Assembly: GCA_021772155.1 (NCBI GenBank)
Contig: JADYXS010000107.1
Coordinates: 1-40,872, forward strand
Source of the DNA: Candidatus Obscuribacter sp.
Lineage (GTDB): Bacteria > Cyanobacteriota > Vampirovibrionia > Obscuribacterales > Obscuribacteraceae
Length of the DNA stretch: 40,872 nt
Direction: 5' to 3'
Position numbers and translations under genes: made by a program
In this document: one piece after another, positions 16,132-24,294 of the stretch
Layout of the letters: every line of letters begins with the position of its first letter
Numbering within the stretch: position 1 is the stretch's first letter
Notes under the pieces: generated by a model
Database searches by the model: none
Told to the model about the DNA's origin: nothing
Seen by the model: the letters and a program-made list of their open reading frames with translations, nothing else

Positions 16132-17220
16132 TTGACCCTGTCGCCACTGTCGCCTATAGTCTGCTCGGTGCTGGTTTTGGCGCTGGCTGGTTTGGGCTGC
16201 CCTTTGCATGCGCAATCGGGGACCACATCCGAGACCACGTTCGCGGTACCGTCTGAGACCACGTTCGCGGTACCGTCCGAGACCACGTCCGCGACAACGC
16301 CCGAGCCCACGACGGCCCCGCCTCTAGATGCCAGGCACAGGACGCCGTTCCAATTGAACGCTCAAAAATTTCATAAGGGCGACGACGCCAATGCTTCAGC
16401 CGGCCTGCGAATTCAACGCGGGCACGTAGACGGCGCTTCCTCCAAGGAGCCTCCGTTTGCACCGCCTATTATGCGTGGCCTGACTGGAGCCCAGATCGAT
16501 GTGGGAGATTTTAAGCTTCGTGGTGAAATTGGGAAATTACAGGGATCAGCATTCCAATCAGCGCCACTACCAGGGAATGTGTCTGCTCGGGCACTTGCAA
16601 ACTTTGAAGTAGAACTAATAGTTGATCAATCGCTGTCTATGCGCCGTCGCGATTGCCCCGGACGAGCGTCCAGGTGGGAGTGGTGCGGCGTACAGCTGAG
16701 TCAGTTGTCCGATCAATTAGCACCCTTTACGCCGGGTGGCTTTACTTTGACGACGTTCGCTTCTGAGTTTCAGAGCTATGACCGTGCAACTTCCGCAGAA
16801 GTGCAGCGCTTGTTTGCAAACCCGGATTTCAGGTTCGGCACAATGCTCGCAAGGCCTCTAAACGCGAGGATGAATCGTTATTTCGCAAAACGGACGGCGC
16901 GCTCCAAGCCGCTCCTTATCGTAGTGATCACAGATGGAGCTCCTGCTCCAGCTGCCGAACCGCGACTTGTCGCGCAGTCGTTGATTGCTGCCAGTAAACG
17001 GATCGTAAAGCCCGGCGAACTGACAATAGTGTTCTTTCAAATTGGCAGTGCTGATCGCTTTGGACGCTTTTTTCTAAATCGAATGGACAACTCACTGGTG
17101 GCACATGGTGCGCGGTACGACATAGTACAAACGGTCTCATTCGAACAATTGCAGGAGCAGGGACTGACCCAGTCGCTTGTGTCTGCAGTGAGAAGCTTCG
17201 CCCACCAAACAAGTCGGTAG
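16132..17220 (+). CDS. Secreted von Willebrand factor A domain protein
   Basis: Residues 1-28 are a signal peptide (IVCSVLVLALAGLGCPLHAQ). Residues 31-65 are a Thr/Ser/Pro low-complexity segment made of repeated SETTFAVP units. A VWA domain occupies about 155-350. Its metal-ion adhesion site is complete: D165-x-S167-x-S169 (DQSLS), T237 (FGTML) and D268 (VITDGAP). VWA domains bind partners through Mg2+/Mn2+, so this is likely a periplasmic or exported adhesion or assembly factor. Two extra cysteines (C175, C185) sit in an insertion after the DxSxS motif. The TTG start at 16132 has AAGGAA 4 nt upstream. No companion VWA or MoxR genes are adjacent. Confidence 0.85.
   Translation: MTLSPLSPIVCSVLVLALAGLGCPLHAQSGTTSETTFAVPSETTFAVPSETTSATTPEPTTAPPLDARHRTPFQLNAQKFHKGDDANASAGLRIQRGHVDGASSKEPPFAPPIMRGLTGAQIDVGDFKLRGEIGKLQGSAFQSAPLPGNVSARALANFEVELIVDQSLSMRRRDCPGRASRWEWCGVQLSQLSDQLAPFTPGGFTLTTFASEFQSYDRATSAEVQRLFANPDFRFGTMLARPLNARMNRYFAKRTARSKPLLIVVITDGAPAPAAEPRLVAQSLIAASKRIVKPGELTIVFFQIGSADRFGRFFLNRMDNSLVAHGARYDIVQTVSFEQLQEQGLTQSLVSAVRSFAHQTSR
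16223..16300 (+). repeat. In-frame ~24-nt tandem repeats in the VWA gene
   Basis: Three consecutive units starting GAGACCACGTTCGCGG encode SETTFAVP, SETTFAVP and a diverged SETTSATT. The first two are nearly identical at the DNA level, showing recent slippage expansion in the low-complexity linker. Confidence 0.8.
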
Positions 17221-17609
17221 AGGTTTCTGTGAAACAGCTTCGGCGTTTTCGCAGTCCCATCGTTGTAGGCGATTTAGGAGATGAGCGTCCATGAATCATC
17301 TGAACTGGGGTCAAGCACGCAAACCCGTTGTTCTCTTGGTGCCGACACTCCGACAAGAAGAGCTGTTAAGCGAATTACAAGAACATGGAATCTCCCCAAC
17401 ATGATGAAGAATCAGAAGAGCCAACTGTTCATCGGCGTGAAAGATCAGCGAATCAAACGGTGATTTGATTTCCGAGAAGCAGCCCTCCACTGCGCATTAC
17501 CTTGCTTCAATGAATCCAGCTGGCCGGACGCATGCTGCTCTTATAGCGAGTTCCAAAGACTTATGCACAGCGCTTCTGTGTGTATACTCATAGATCAGGT
17601 GGGCCGAGA
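17221..17609 (+). other. Intergenic region with a possible 37-codon ORF
   Basis: About 390 nt without a secure gene. The best candidate is a small ORF from ATG 17291 to TGA 17404 (MNHLNWGQARKPVVLLVP...), with AGGAG 10 nt upstream. It has a hydrophobic strand and an amphipathic helix (RQEELLSELQEHG), so it may be a true small protein or the remnant of a larger one. A TATACT hexamer at 17583-17588 upstream of the lipoprotein gene could be a -10 box, but no good -35 precedes it. Confidence 0.3.
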
Positions 17610-18282
17610 ATGCAAACAAAGTACAATACAGATGTTTTTGTTCGGTTGACTCTTGGAGCCATGAGCGTGGCTGCTCTTTGCACAGCATGTACGCACCAGC
17701 CGGAAGAGCTGAAGACGTTTGGCGGCTACGACGTTTCGCAAGAAATTTGTAATACCGTGCAGGTCAGACTTCCCAAGAAGTCCAGTCACGGAACGATGAA
17801 TGTCGTGCACGACAGACCGATTACCGAGGCAGATCTAAAGCCGGGAGAGGTCAGGGTGGTCGCCAAACGCAGCGGTAAGAACTTTGATATGAGCGGTTAT
17901 AACGGCCATGTTCTCGGGTGGAGTCTTTCAATCATCAGAAAGGTATGCCGCGTATGAGCGAGCCACGGACGAGTCGAACTGGAATGTGGCGTTGACTCAA
18001 GCTCGAAAGGAGATTCTGAAATACCATAATGCAAAGGAACTCTCTGAGCTTGCGATAATGATGGATGGACTATTCCTGGGATTAGAAATTGACTTTCAAG
18101 GACGCGACAACGCGAATACATACGGCAAGGTGCGCATCTTCTTCGTGCAAAACTCGGGGTCCAGATCAGGGCGGCCGAGACCTAGATTGTATGGTGTTGA
18201 AGCTCTTGGATCAAAGGAGTTTCTTGAATCGCCGCAGACCAAAGAAGTTCTTCAGTCACTGAAAATTCGCACCAAACCGTGA
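17610..18282 (+). pseudogene. Lipoprotein-like exported protein, split by a frameshift
   Basis: From the ATG at 17610 the first frame encodes an export signal with a possible lipobox (SVAALCTAC) and a mature part through HVLG, then runs to an early stop at 17957. The +1 frame continues seamlessly from about 17916 with GGVFQSSERYAAYERATDESN to a stop at 18282. Removing one base in the GGGTGG run at 17916-17921 restores one 223-residue protein (YNGHVLG joined to GVFQSSERYAAYERA). Either the gene is freshly inactivated or there is a sequence error; an overlapping second gene starting at ATG 17908 is less likely because it lacks a ribosome-binding site. The predicted protein is exported, of unknown function. 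Confidence 0.6.
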
Positions 18283-18314
18283 TGGCATAGTGGTACTTGC
18301 TGCTGTCCCACCTG

Positions 18315-18373
18315 GTAAGGGAGGGGCGGACCGTAGCGCGTGCACAGCTTGCTGTGCCGAGGACGGTCCCCTC
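18315..18373. repeat. Large imperfect palindrome related to the dispersed repeat
   Basis: GTAAGGGAGGGGCGG (18315 onward) is repeat-like. Arms GAGGGGCGGACCGT (18321-18334) and ACGGTCCCCTC (18363-18373) pair around a perfect inner hairpin GCACAGC-TT-GCTGTGC (18342-18357). It lies between convergent genes. Confidence 0.65.
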
Positions 18374-18400
18374 GTGGTGTCCCCTCTCGTTCTTAATAGG

Positions 18401-18421
18401 TGGCAGCATTTCATGCTGCCA
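18401..18421. terminator. Possible bidirectional transcription terminator hairpin
   Basis: Perfect 9-bp stem TGGCAGCAT / ATGCTGCCA with a TTC loop, between two convergent gene ends (18282 and 18428). There is no T-tract on either strand, so termination is plausible from position but not proven by sequence. Confidence 0.4.
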
Positions 18422-18427
18422 TCATGT

Positions 18428-19036
18428 TCAAAAATGCCATCCAACGAAGGCTACAAGCACAAACGCAGCGATCGCAATTAACGGAATTGATATGAGAATG
18501 AGAGGGCGAAAGCTCCTATCGGAAGGTGGTTTGGGCCAATCTGTTCTCGAAAATGACAGGCGAAACCCGCCACTGTCCTTAGCCTCAAGGTTCCAAAACA
18601 GACCTGCCGCCACATAAATAATCGGTGATAGCATCAGATTGCCAAGCCATCGCGATGAGAACTCGCCGTCGCGCAAATACAAATAACCATCGTAAAACCA
18701 ACTGCTCGAAAAGAGACACAGGGCAATAGACACAATCATGTATTGTGGTGCCTTTTTGCCTTTCAGAACTTGATAAAACAGTCCCAAAGCCCACGGCGCG
18801 GTGAGGAAGGTTAGAATGGACATTCCCGATCCCGTTACGATGTCCCATGTTTCATCATCGGTAAATTGGCCAGCGAAGGTGACGAAGAGCAATGCCGGCA
18901 CGAAAATGGACAGTTTCCAGGGCACGCAAAGAAATCGAAGATAGTTCCGCCATTCAGGACGTAAGTGCTTCCAATCTTTCAGCAAGATGCCAACTGCGAG
19001 AAGGCAGAAGGATACCCAAAAGGCAACATAACCCAT
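18428..19036 (-). CDS. Polytopic membrane protein (202 aa)
   Basis: About six hydrophobic segments span the protein: residues ~3-20, ~43-57, ~72-88, ~98-116, ~133-150 and ~178-198. Short polar loops separate them, for example LKDWKHLRPEWRNYLR and EAKDSGGFRLSFSRTDWPKPPSDRS. It is an integral inner-membrane protein with no recognised family. The ATG at 19036 has GAGG 10 nt upstream. It is co-oriented with the patatin-like gene upstream, separated by 88 nt that contain a perfect GC-rich palindrome. Confidence 0.75.
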   Translation of the reverse strand: MGYVAFWVSFCLLAVGILLKDWKHLRPEWRNYLRFLCVPWKLSIFVPALLFVTFAGQFTDDETWDIVTGSGMSILTFLTAPWALGLFYQVLKGKKAPQYMIVSIALCLFSSSWFYDGYLYLRDGEFSSRWLGNLMLSPIIYVAAGLFWNLEAKDSGGFRLSFSRTDWPKPPSDRSFRPLILISIPLIAIAAFVLVAFVGWHF

Positions 19037-19071
19037 AAAGAATGACCCTCGTTCTCGTTTGAGTCTTGTGT

Positions 19072-19091
19072 GGGCGGCTCGTGAGCCGCCC
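19072..19091. repeat. Perfect 20-nt GC-rich palindrome
   Basis: GGGCGGCTCGTGAGCCGCCC is fully self-complementary and lies between two minus-strand genes. A near copy occurs inside the coding region at 12651, and half copies with CGTGAGCCGG occur at about 15967 and 8770. Confidence 0.75.
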
Positions 19092-19124
19092 GTTCAGAGG
19101 CTATGCCTGCGAAGCGTGTCCATC

Positions 19125-20252
19125 CTAGTACCAATGCTGGCTCAAGTTTTCCCCCGAAGGGTTTTCGCACTGACCGCAGTCGATGTTTTCGAGATGATCC
19201 TGAGTGTCCTCGTAGCCCTGGGCAATAATGTCCATGGTCTTATCGGGTTCAAATGCTAGGAGGTTGATGCGCATTGGTTTACGTGGTTTTAGTACGTGGA
19301 GTCTCAGCATCGTTTCTGCGCTGCTAGTTTCTGCATTTTTAGACAAGATGCCATTGTAGAAATGCGCAAAGCCAATCGCGTTTCTCGCGGAGCTGTCCAA
19401 TATGACGTCCATAATCCGATCAAAACAGTCCATCAAATGCAAGGGGGGAGTCGAAGGCACATTGCCGTTCAGCAGCACCGCATAAATTTCTTTGACGCCC
19501 ATTTCCAGCGCAAACTTCATCGGCGTATTCCTGACCAACCCTCCATCGATGTACAGTCCGGCCCCTCCTACCGCCCGGGGAGGGAATGCCAGTGGGACTG
19601 CTGAAGTAGCCATAAGCGTGTCGATTAGCTCGTCTGTGCTGCCCATGGTATCCGCCGTTACGAACATTGTTTCCTGTGTACAAAGATCGGTCATGCACCA
19701 ACCAACCTTGGTGCTGCCGGCCTTAATCCTGTCTAGGTCCAACTCTCTTCGCAACAATTGTTCCAGGGGCGAATTGTCCAGCAGCCCATTGTGTTTGCCG
19801 CGGAGCAGTTGTGTTATTCGGCGGACAGAAAGGGGATGGAAGACGTCCGCCGAGCGCAAGCTGCACCACATTCTTTCCCATCGCTCGATATCGCCTTGCG
19901 CTAGGAACGCTGCATTGATAGCTCCGATGCTCGTTCCGATAGCAAGATCAAATGTCACGCCGTGTTCAAGCAGGGCCTTAACTACACCCACCTCATAAGC
20001 ACCGCGTGCGCCACCACCGGACAAGATCAGGGCCGTCTTGCGGCGCTCGGGGGTAGCTGAACACGTTGGAACATCAAGCACGTTTCGATCCACCATTGCA
20101 TCGTCCAGCGGTTCAGGAAATTCAATGAGTTGCTCAGTACTCACGAGCGTGCACCCGGATTCCTCCGTCCAACAAATTTCTTGTTCGTGCTTGCCATTGT
20201 GTAAATTCCTGTTCTCTGAGTGCCCGAGGAATTCGAAGCCAGATACTAACAT
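19125..20252 (-). CDS. Patatin-like phospholipase
   Basis: A lipid acyl hydrolase of the patatin family with a Ser-Asp catalytic dyad. The core begins at residue ~73: oxyanion loop GGGARG (79-84), nucleophile S108 in GTSIG, and D236 in YIDGG, followed by RNTP. Length (375 aa) fits bacterial single-domain patatins of the RssA type, plus a polar ~70-residue N-terminal extension and a hydrophilic tail. There is no signal peptide, so it would act in the cytoplasm or be exported by another route. The ATG at 20252 has no clear ribosome-binding site; a later start around M53 or at an upstream-of-core TTG is possible without affecting the catalytic domain. The XRE regulator gene lies ~100 nt upstream on the same strand. 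Confidence 0.9.
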   Translation of the reverse strand: MLVSGFEFLGHSENRNLHNGKHEQEICWTEESGCTLVSTEQLIEFPEPLDDAMVDRNVLDVPTCSATPERRKTALILSGGGARGAYEVGVVKALLEHGVTFDLAIGTSIGAINAAFLAQGDIERWERMWCSLRSADVFHPLSVRRITQLLRGKHNGLLDNSPLEQLLRRELDLDRIKAGSTKVGWCMTDLCTQETMFVTADTMGSTDELIDTLMATSAVPLAFPPRAVGGAGLYIDGGLVRNTPMKFALEMGVKEIYAVLLNGNVPSTPPLHLMDCFDRIMDVILDSSARNAIGFAHFYNGILSKNAETSSAETMLRLHVLKPRKPMRINLLAFEPDKTMDIIAQGYEDTQDHLENIDCGQCENPSGENLSQHWY

Positions 20253-20353
20253 GGCTGGGACTCAGCTTGCCGTGGAATTGAGCAATGCGGCAACGTCTGC
20301 GCGTTTTTCTTCTGTGTACTTCGCAGTAGAAAGAACGTTCATTAGCGCGGCAA

Positions 20354-20692
20354 TCATTCAACAGGCAATATCGACCGCTTCCGAACGCGAATTCGTTCCT
20401 TCCCCCTCTCCAATATCAGACCTTCTTCGTCCTGCAAGGGATCGGCAAGTACTTCGAGCTGATGCAATTGATCATATAGCCAAAGTAGCGCAGCATAAAC
20501 CACCATTCCGGTTGAGGCCTTGCCTTTTTCCGCGTCCATCACCGCTCGCGGACCCGTACCAATTCCTTCTGCCGCATCTGCAATTGTGAGATTGCGTCGG
20601 ATCCGTGCCCGGCGCAAATTATCGCCCAGTCGTTTCAAGGACCGTTCGACGGCGTAAGGCGGAGCTTGTTGAAGTTTATTGGTTCTGACCAT
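20354..20692 (-). CDS. XRE-family (HipB-like) transcriptional regulator
   Basis: A 112-residue DNA-binding protein. Residues ~22-85 form a Cro/C1-type helix-turn-helix (LGDNLRRARIRRNLTIADAAEGIGTGPRAVMDAEKGKASTG...), with the usual arginine-rich first helix and Glu-Lys-Gly turn. The layout RLG-(D/E)-NL-RRARIRRNL and the following LADPLQDEEG block resemble HipB-type antitoxins. No HipA kinase gene is adjacent; the next gene downstream on the strand is the patatin-like lipase. Two copies of an inverted repeat lie directly upstream, so autorepression is likely. No ribosome-binding site is visible before the ATG at 20692, which might mean a leaderless transcript. Confidence 0.8.
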   Translation of the reverse strand: MVRTNKLQQAPPYAVERSLKRLGDNLRRARIRRNLTIADAAEGIGTGPRAVMDAEKGKASTGMVVYAALLWLYDQLHQLEVLADPLQDEEGLILERGKERIRVRKRSILPVE

Positions 20693-20693
20693 G

Positions 20694-20738
20694 TGCTTTT
20701 AAAGGCAGCTTAGGGGTGATAATCTGCTTTTAAAAGCA
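20694..20738. promoter_or_regulatory. Twin operator sites upstream of the XRE gene
   Basis: TGCTTTTAAAAGCA (20725-20738) is a perfect 14-nt palindrome. TGCTTTTAAAGGCA (20694-20707) differs from it at one position. Their starts are 31 bp apart, about three helical turns, so bound dimers would lie on the same DNA face. The proximal site abuts the XRE start codon; the divergent gene at 20803 could also be controlled. Binding by the XRE protein is inferred. Confidence 0.75.
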
Positions 20739-20802
20739 TAGCTTAAATTTGGGATTTGAACGGTAATTGAATATCAAATCTCGAACCAGCTACACTCGAA
20801 GT

Positions 20803-21168
20803 ATGAAGTGGTCCATCGTTATCGCAATATGTCTAGCCACTTTCGGTTTTATTCCCGGGATGGGCATTCCTGGCGGTTTCGTACTGATGTTTGGCGCACT
20901 TGTTCTCGAACCAATCATGAAGCTGGGTGGGCACGGGCTTATAGTGTTAACCGGAGATCGTGGCTGGCCGGCAGCACTTCTGGCGACACTTATTTGGCCG
21001 GTCTTCATTCCACTCACATACTTACTCTGCAATCGCTTGTGCAAGGACGCCTCTGCTAAAAAACGCCGCATAGTCTTCGCTTGTCTTCTTCTTGTCTCGG
21101 CCGTTATAACGACGGCCGCGATTGAAGTTCTGGCGCGGTCGGAAGGCGGCGGAGTAGTCCAGAAATAG
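20803..21168 (+). CDS. Small integral membrane protein (121 aa)
   Basis: Hydrophobic segments at about residues 3-40 (two spans, with a GFIPGMGIPGGFVLMFGALVL Gly-rich turn), ~55-75 and ~88-108 predict three or four membrane helices with a short polar C-terminus. No recognised family. The start is set at the ATG at 20803 (MKWSIVIAICLA) because it places the first helix at the N-terminus; a TTG at 20767 in the same frame adds a polar leader. It is divergent from the XRE gene and shares the operator-bearing spacer. Confidence 0.65.
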   Translation: MKWSIVIAICLATFGFIPGMGIPGGFVLMFGALVLEPIMKLGGHGLIVLTGDRGWPAALLATLIWPVFIPLTYLLCNRLCKDASAKKRRIVFACLLLVSAVITTAAIEVLARSEGGGVVQK

Positions 21169-21420
21169 CCACTCGAAATGCCAAGGGATCTAAGGGGATT
21201 TTGGCAGCGCGCCTGCAGCCAGATTAGCCCAGGCATCAAGCTTCAATACACTGTGTGGCAGCAAGACTATCGGCTCTGTTGCAAAAACTGAAGAATCGGG
21301 ACTAATGCCTGTTAGTCAGCTGCTTCCAGATCCCGAGAGCTTATTGTCATTAAAAGCCCTCCAGCATTGCTGTACAGTTAGTACAATCAGACTACGAATA
21401 TAAACAAGAGACAAGCTCGA

Positions 21421-21753
21421 ATGCCTGAATGGGAAGACGACGATAACGATGAAGGCGCCGACGGATCTACCGGCGTGGCGATCGAGACGCAAAAAAAGGT
21501 CAAAAAACCACCACTGCACAAGGTCCTGCTCCATAATGATGACTTTACTCCTATGGATTTTGTGGTTTTCGTCCTATCGTCTATTTTTCACAAGCAAGCT
21601 GCCGATGCAGAACGGATTATGTTAGCTGTACACAGGCAAGGAGTTGGAATCGCAGGGGAGTACACTTATGAAATTGCTGAGTCCAAAGTCGCGCGAGTTG
21701 CTGAGCTTGCGAAAGAGTGGGAATATCCATTCATGTGCACTATCGAAGAATAA
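21421..21753 (+). CDS. clpS: ATP-dependent Clp protease adaptor ClpS
   Basis: Adaptor that binds proteins with N-degron residues and delivers them to ClpA. After an acidic, flexible N-terminal tail (1-25), the core starts at PPLHKVLLHNDDFTPMDFVV. The specificity residues N39, D40, D41 and H71 line up with E. coli N34, D35, D36 and H66 with a constant offset of five. The C-terminus KEWEYPFMCTIEE is typical. Length 110 aa matches the family. The ATG at 21421 has only a weak AAGAGA upstream. It is 14 nt from clpA and clearly co-transcribed with it. Confidence 0.96.
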   Translation: MPEWEDDDNDEGADGSTGVAIETQKKVKKPPLHKVLLHNDDFTPMDFVVFVLSSIFHKQAADAERIMLAVHRQGVGIAGEYTYEIAESKVARVAELAKEWEYPFMCTIEE

Positions 21754-21767
21754 CTCGCTCCTGGTGA

Positions 21768-24059
21768 ATGACCCAAATTATGCTTAGTATTGAATTGCAA
21801 AAAACAATCGACGAGGCCGTTCGTGATGCTGCAACAAGGAAGCACGAGTACCTAACGCTGGAACACCTTCTGTTTGCCACGTTGCACGACGCAAGAGGTC
21901 GCGATGTTCTAGAAAACTGCGGCGGCAACATCGAAGATCTGAAAGGCGAATTGGAAGTCTTCCTGCAGGAAAGCATGGAGCAAATTAAAGGTGATGAAGA
22001 TTCACCACCGCAACCCACTGCTGCTCTGCAGCGGGTTCTTCACCGCGCAATGCTGCAGGCGCAGAGCGCAGAACAATCAACCATAGATGCGGGAAATATT
22101 ATTGCTGCACTCTTTCAGGAAAAAAATTCACACGCTGTCTATTTGTTGGAGAAGCAAGGCATCTCAAGACTTGATGTACTGAACTATATCTCGCATGGAA
22201 TTTCGAAAATTCAGGATGAGGATGACGGCGGTGGCATTGGCACCAGAGATGACGGCGGACGCCAGGCTGAGTCCAAGCAAGATCCGCTCAAAGCATATAC
22301 CGACAACTTAATTGAACGTGCCAAAAATAGCAAGATTGATCCGTTGATTGGTCGCGCGGAAGAGATCAAACGCGTGATACATGTATTGGCGCGTCGTCGT
22401 AAGAACAATCCAATTCTCATTGGTGATCCCGGAGTCGGGAAAACGGCATTGGCAGAAGGTTTGGCTCTGAAGATCCATCGAGGCGAAGTTCCGGACGCCC
22501 TCAAAGGCGTTGAAGTATACGCCCTGGATTTGGGTGCCTTGATGGCCGGAACGAAGTATCGCGGACAGTTCGAGCAACGGTTGAAAGAGGTGCTCAAGGC
22601 TCTGAAGAAGAAACCCGGTTGCATTCTTTTCATTGACGAAATCCATATGATAGTCCGGGCTGGTGCCGTTGAGGGCGGGTCGATGGATGCGTCGAATCTT
22701 CTTAAGCCTGCCCTTGCTAACGGCGAGTTGCGCTGTATCGGTTCGACCACTCACGAAGACTATAAAGCTTCCTTCGAGCGCGACAAGGCGCTGGCACGGC
22801 GATTCCAAAAGATTGACGTAAAGGAACCAAGTGTCCCTGACACGATAAAGATCCTTGAGGGGCTGAAACAGTACTACGAAGAGCATCATGGTGTCACTTA
22901 TTCGGAAGAAGCTATAGTTGCCGCAGCGGAGCTGGCGGCCAAGCATATTAATGACCGTTGCTTGCCGGATAAGGCCATCGACGTAATTGACGAAGCTGGA
23001 GCCGCCGTTCGCCTGCAAAGCCACGAGGATCGTCCAAATCGAGAAGTCACTCTCGGTGATGTCGAAGCCGTAGTTGCGGGGATAGCCAAAATTCCTCCGC
23101 GCTCCGTTTCGGGGTCAGACAAAGAGCGATTGCAAACACTCGACTCGGCGCTGAAGGCACAAATTTTCGGACAAGATCACGCGGTCGATCAAGTGGTCCG
23201 AGCGATAAAACTTTCCCGCTCTGGTCTTGCAAGCCCAACAAAACCGATCGGCTCGTTTCTGTTTTCCGGTCCTACTGGCGTAGGGAAAACCGAGCTGACA
23301 AAGCAACTTGCCGCAGTGCTCGGTATCAATTTCATTCGCTTTGACATGAGCGAATACATGGAGAAACACACAGTATCACGGCTTATTGGAGCGCCACCGG
23401 GTTATGTTGGTTTTGATCAGGGTGGAATGCTGACCGACGCGATCGCCAAAACCCCGCACGCTGTCCTTGTTCTTGATGAAATTGAAAAAGCTCATCCGGA
23501 CCTTTTCAGTATTCTTCTGCAAGTGATGGACTATGCGACCCTAACGGACAACAACGGAAAGAAAGCGGATTTTCGCAACATCATTTTGATCATGACCACA
23601 AACGCCGGAGCTCGCGAAATGAGCAGCGCGGACATAGGATTTCAAGCAAAAACAGCGGACCTCGAGCCAGGCGCGGTCGATAGCGTTTCGGTTGCAGGAA
23701 AGGCTAAAAGCGCTGTTGAGAAAATGTTTACGCCTGAATTTCGTAATCGTCTTGACGGATGGGTGGTGTTCAATCCGCTTCGTCGAAGCGAAATTAAAAA
23801 GGTCGTCGATAAATTCGTGGATGAACTGCGCACGCAGCTTGAGCCAAAGCACATTACCCTCGAGCTTACCGACAAGGCTCGAGAATGGTTTGCCAGCAAG
23901 GGCTTCGATAAGGTGAATGGCGCTCGTCCGATGGCGCGCTTGGTTCAAAAAGAACTACGAGAGCCGCTGTCGGAAGAAATTCTGTTTGGAAAACTCCAAG
24001 ATGGTGGCACCGTCCTTGCCGACGAAAAAGACGGCGCATTAACCCTTACGTTCTCCTAA
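21768..24059 (+). CDS. clpA: ATP-dependent Clp protease ATP-binding subunit ClpA
   Basis: AAA+ unfoldase that partners ClpP and receives ClpS cargo. It has an N-terminal double Clp-N domain (~5-145). AAA-1 has Walker A GDPGVGKT (219-226), Walker B FIDE (288-291) and a GTKYRG pore loop. AAA-2 has Walker A GPTGVGKT (501-508), Walker B LVLDE (567-571) and a GYVGFD pore loop (545-550). There is no ClpB/ClpC-type middle domain, so this is ClpA. An IGF tripeptide (623-625) forms the ClpP-docking loop. The Walker B flank reads HMIVRAGA where HTIVGAGA is usual. Length 763 aa is normal. The ATG at 21768 or the in-frame one at 21780 could be the start. No clpP in the window. Confidence 0.97.
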   Translation: MTQIMLSIELQKTIDEAVRDAATRKHEYLTLEHLLFATLHDARGRDVLENCGGNIEDLKGELEVFLQESMEQIKGDEDSPPQPTAALQRVLHRAMLQAQSAEQSTIDAGNIIAALFQEKNSHAVYLLEKQGISRLDVLNYISHGISKIQDEDDGGGIGTRDDGGRQAESKQDPLKAYTDNLIERAKNSKIDPLIGRAEEIKRVIHVLARRRKNNPILIGDPGVGKTALAEGLALKIHRGEVPDALKGVEVYALDLGALMAGTKYRGQFEQRLKEVLKALKKKPGCILFIDEIHMIVRAGAVEGGSMDASNLLKPALANGELRCIGSTTHEDYKASFERDKALARRFQKIDVKEPSVPDTIKILEGLKQYYEEHHGVTYSEEAIVAAAELAAKHINDRCLPDKAIDVIDEAGAAVRLQSHEDRPNREVTLGDVEAVVAGIAKIPPRSVSGSDKERLQTLDSALKAQIFGQDHAVDQVVRAIKLSRSGLASPTKPIGSFLFSGPTGVGKTELTKQLAAVLGINFIRFDMSEYMEKHTVSRLIGAPPGYVGFDQGGMLTDAIAKTPHAVLVLDEIEKAHPDLFSILLQVMDYATLTDNNGKKADFRNIILIMTTNAGAREMSSADIGFQAKTADLEPGAVDSVSVAGKAKSAVEKMFTPEFRNRLDGWVVFNPLRRSEIKKVVDKFVDELRTQLEPKHITLELTDKAREWFASKGFDKVNGARPMARLVQKELREPLSEEILFGKLQDGGTVLADEKDGALTLTFS

Positions 24060-24080
24060 CGGTGACCCCGTCCGCGATTT

Positions 24081-24135
24081 GTAGGGGCGGCGCTTCCCGC
24101 AGTGAAGCGTAGGGGAGGGGCTTGCCCCCTCCCGA
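24081..24135. repeat. Two adjacent copies of the dispersed palindromic repeat
   Basis: GTAGGGGCGGCGCTTCCCGC (24081-24100) is followed by GTAGGGGAGGGGCTTGCC... (24109-24133), which folds as GGGGAGGGG against CCCCCTCCC. It lies between clpA and the mdc operon and could limit read-through. Confidence 0.8.
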
Positions 24136-24247
24136 AGGGTCCCGTGAGGTCGTAGTGGCTGCGCAGGTAGAAGAGCAGGCAGATTTTGAGCCAAGACTAC
24201 TGGGATTGTAGAAGTCATTGGGATCATTCTTTCCGAAGAAGACACGC

Positions 24248-24253
24248 TATAAT
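24248..24253 (+). promoter_or_regulatory. Candidate -10 box for the mdc operon
   Basis: A perfect TATAAT, 42 nt upstream of the mdcA ATG, in the only spacer before the operon. No good -35 hexamer lies 16-18 nt upstream, so an activator may be needed. No mdcR-type regulator gene is adjacent. Confidence 0.45.
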
Positions 24254-24294
24254 GCCGGGCGACAGATATCGGTAGTAGACGTCGTGGATATTCG

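Noticed and set aside
17281-17463. 60-codon ORF upstream of the lipoprotein gene
   Set aside because: AGGAG abuts its ATG with no spacing and the protein is Arg/Thr-rich without structure; the overlapping 37-codon frame is slightly better supported, but still weak.
21169-21420. tRNA or small RNA in the spacer before clpS
   Set aside because: A 6-bp hairpin (GACTAA...TTAGTC) is present but no cloverleaf or T-loop sequence could be found.
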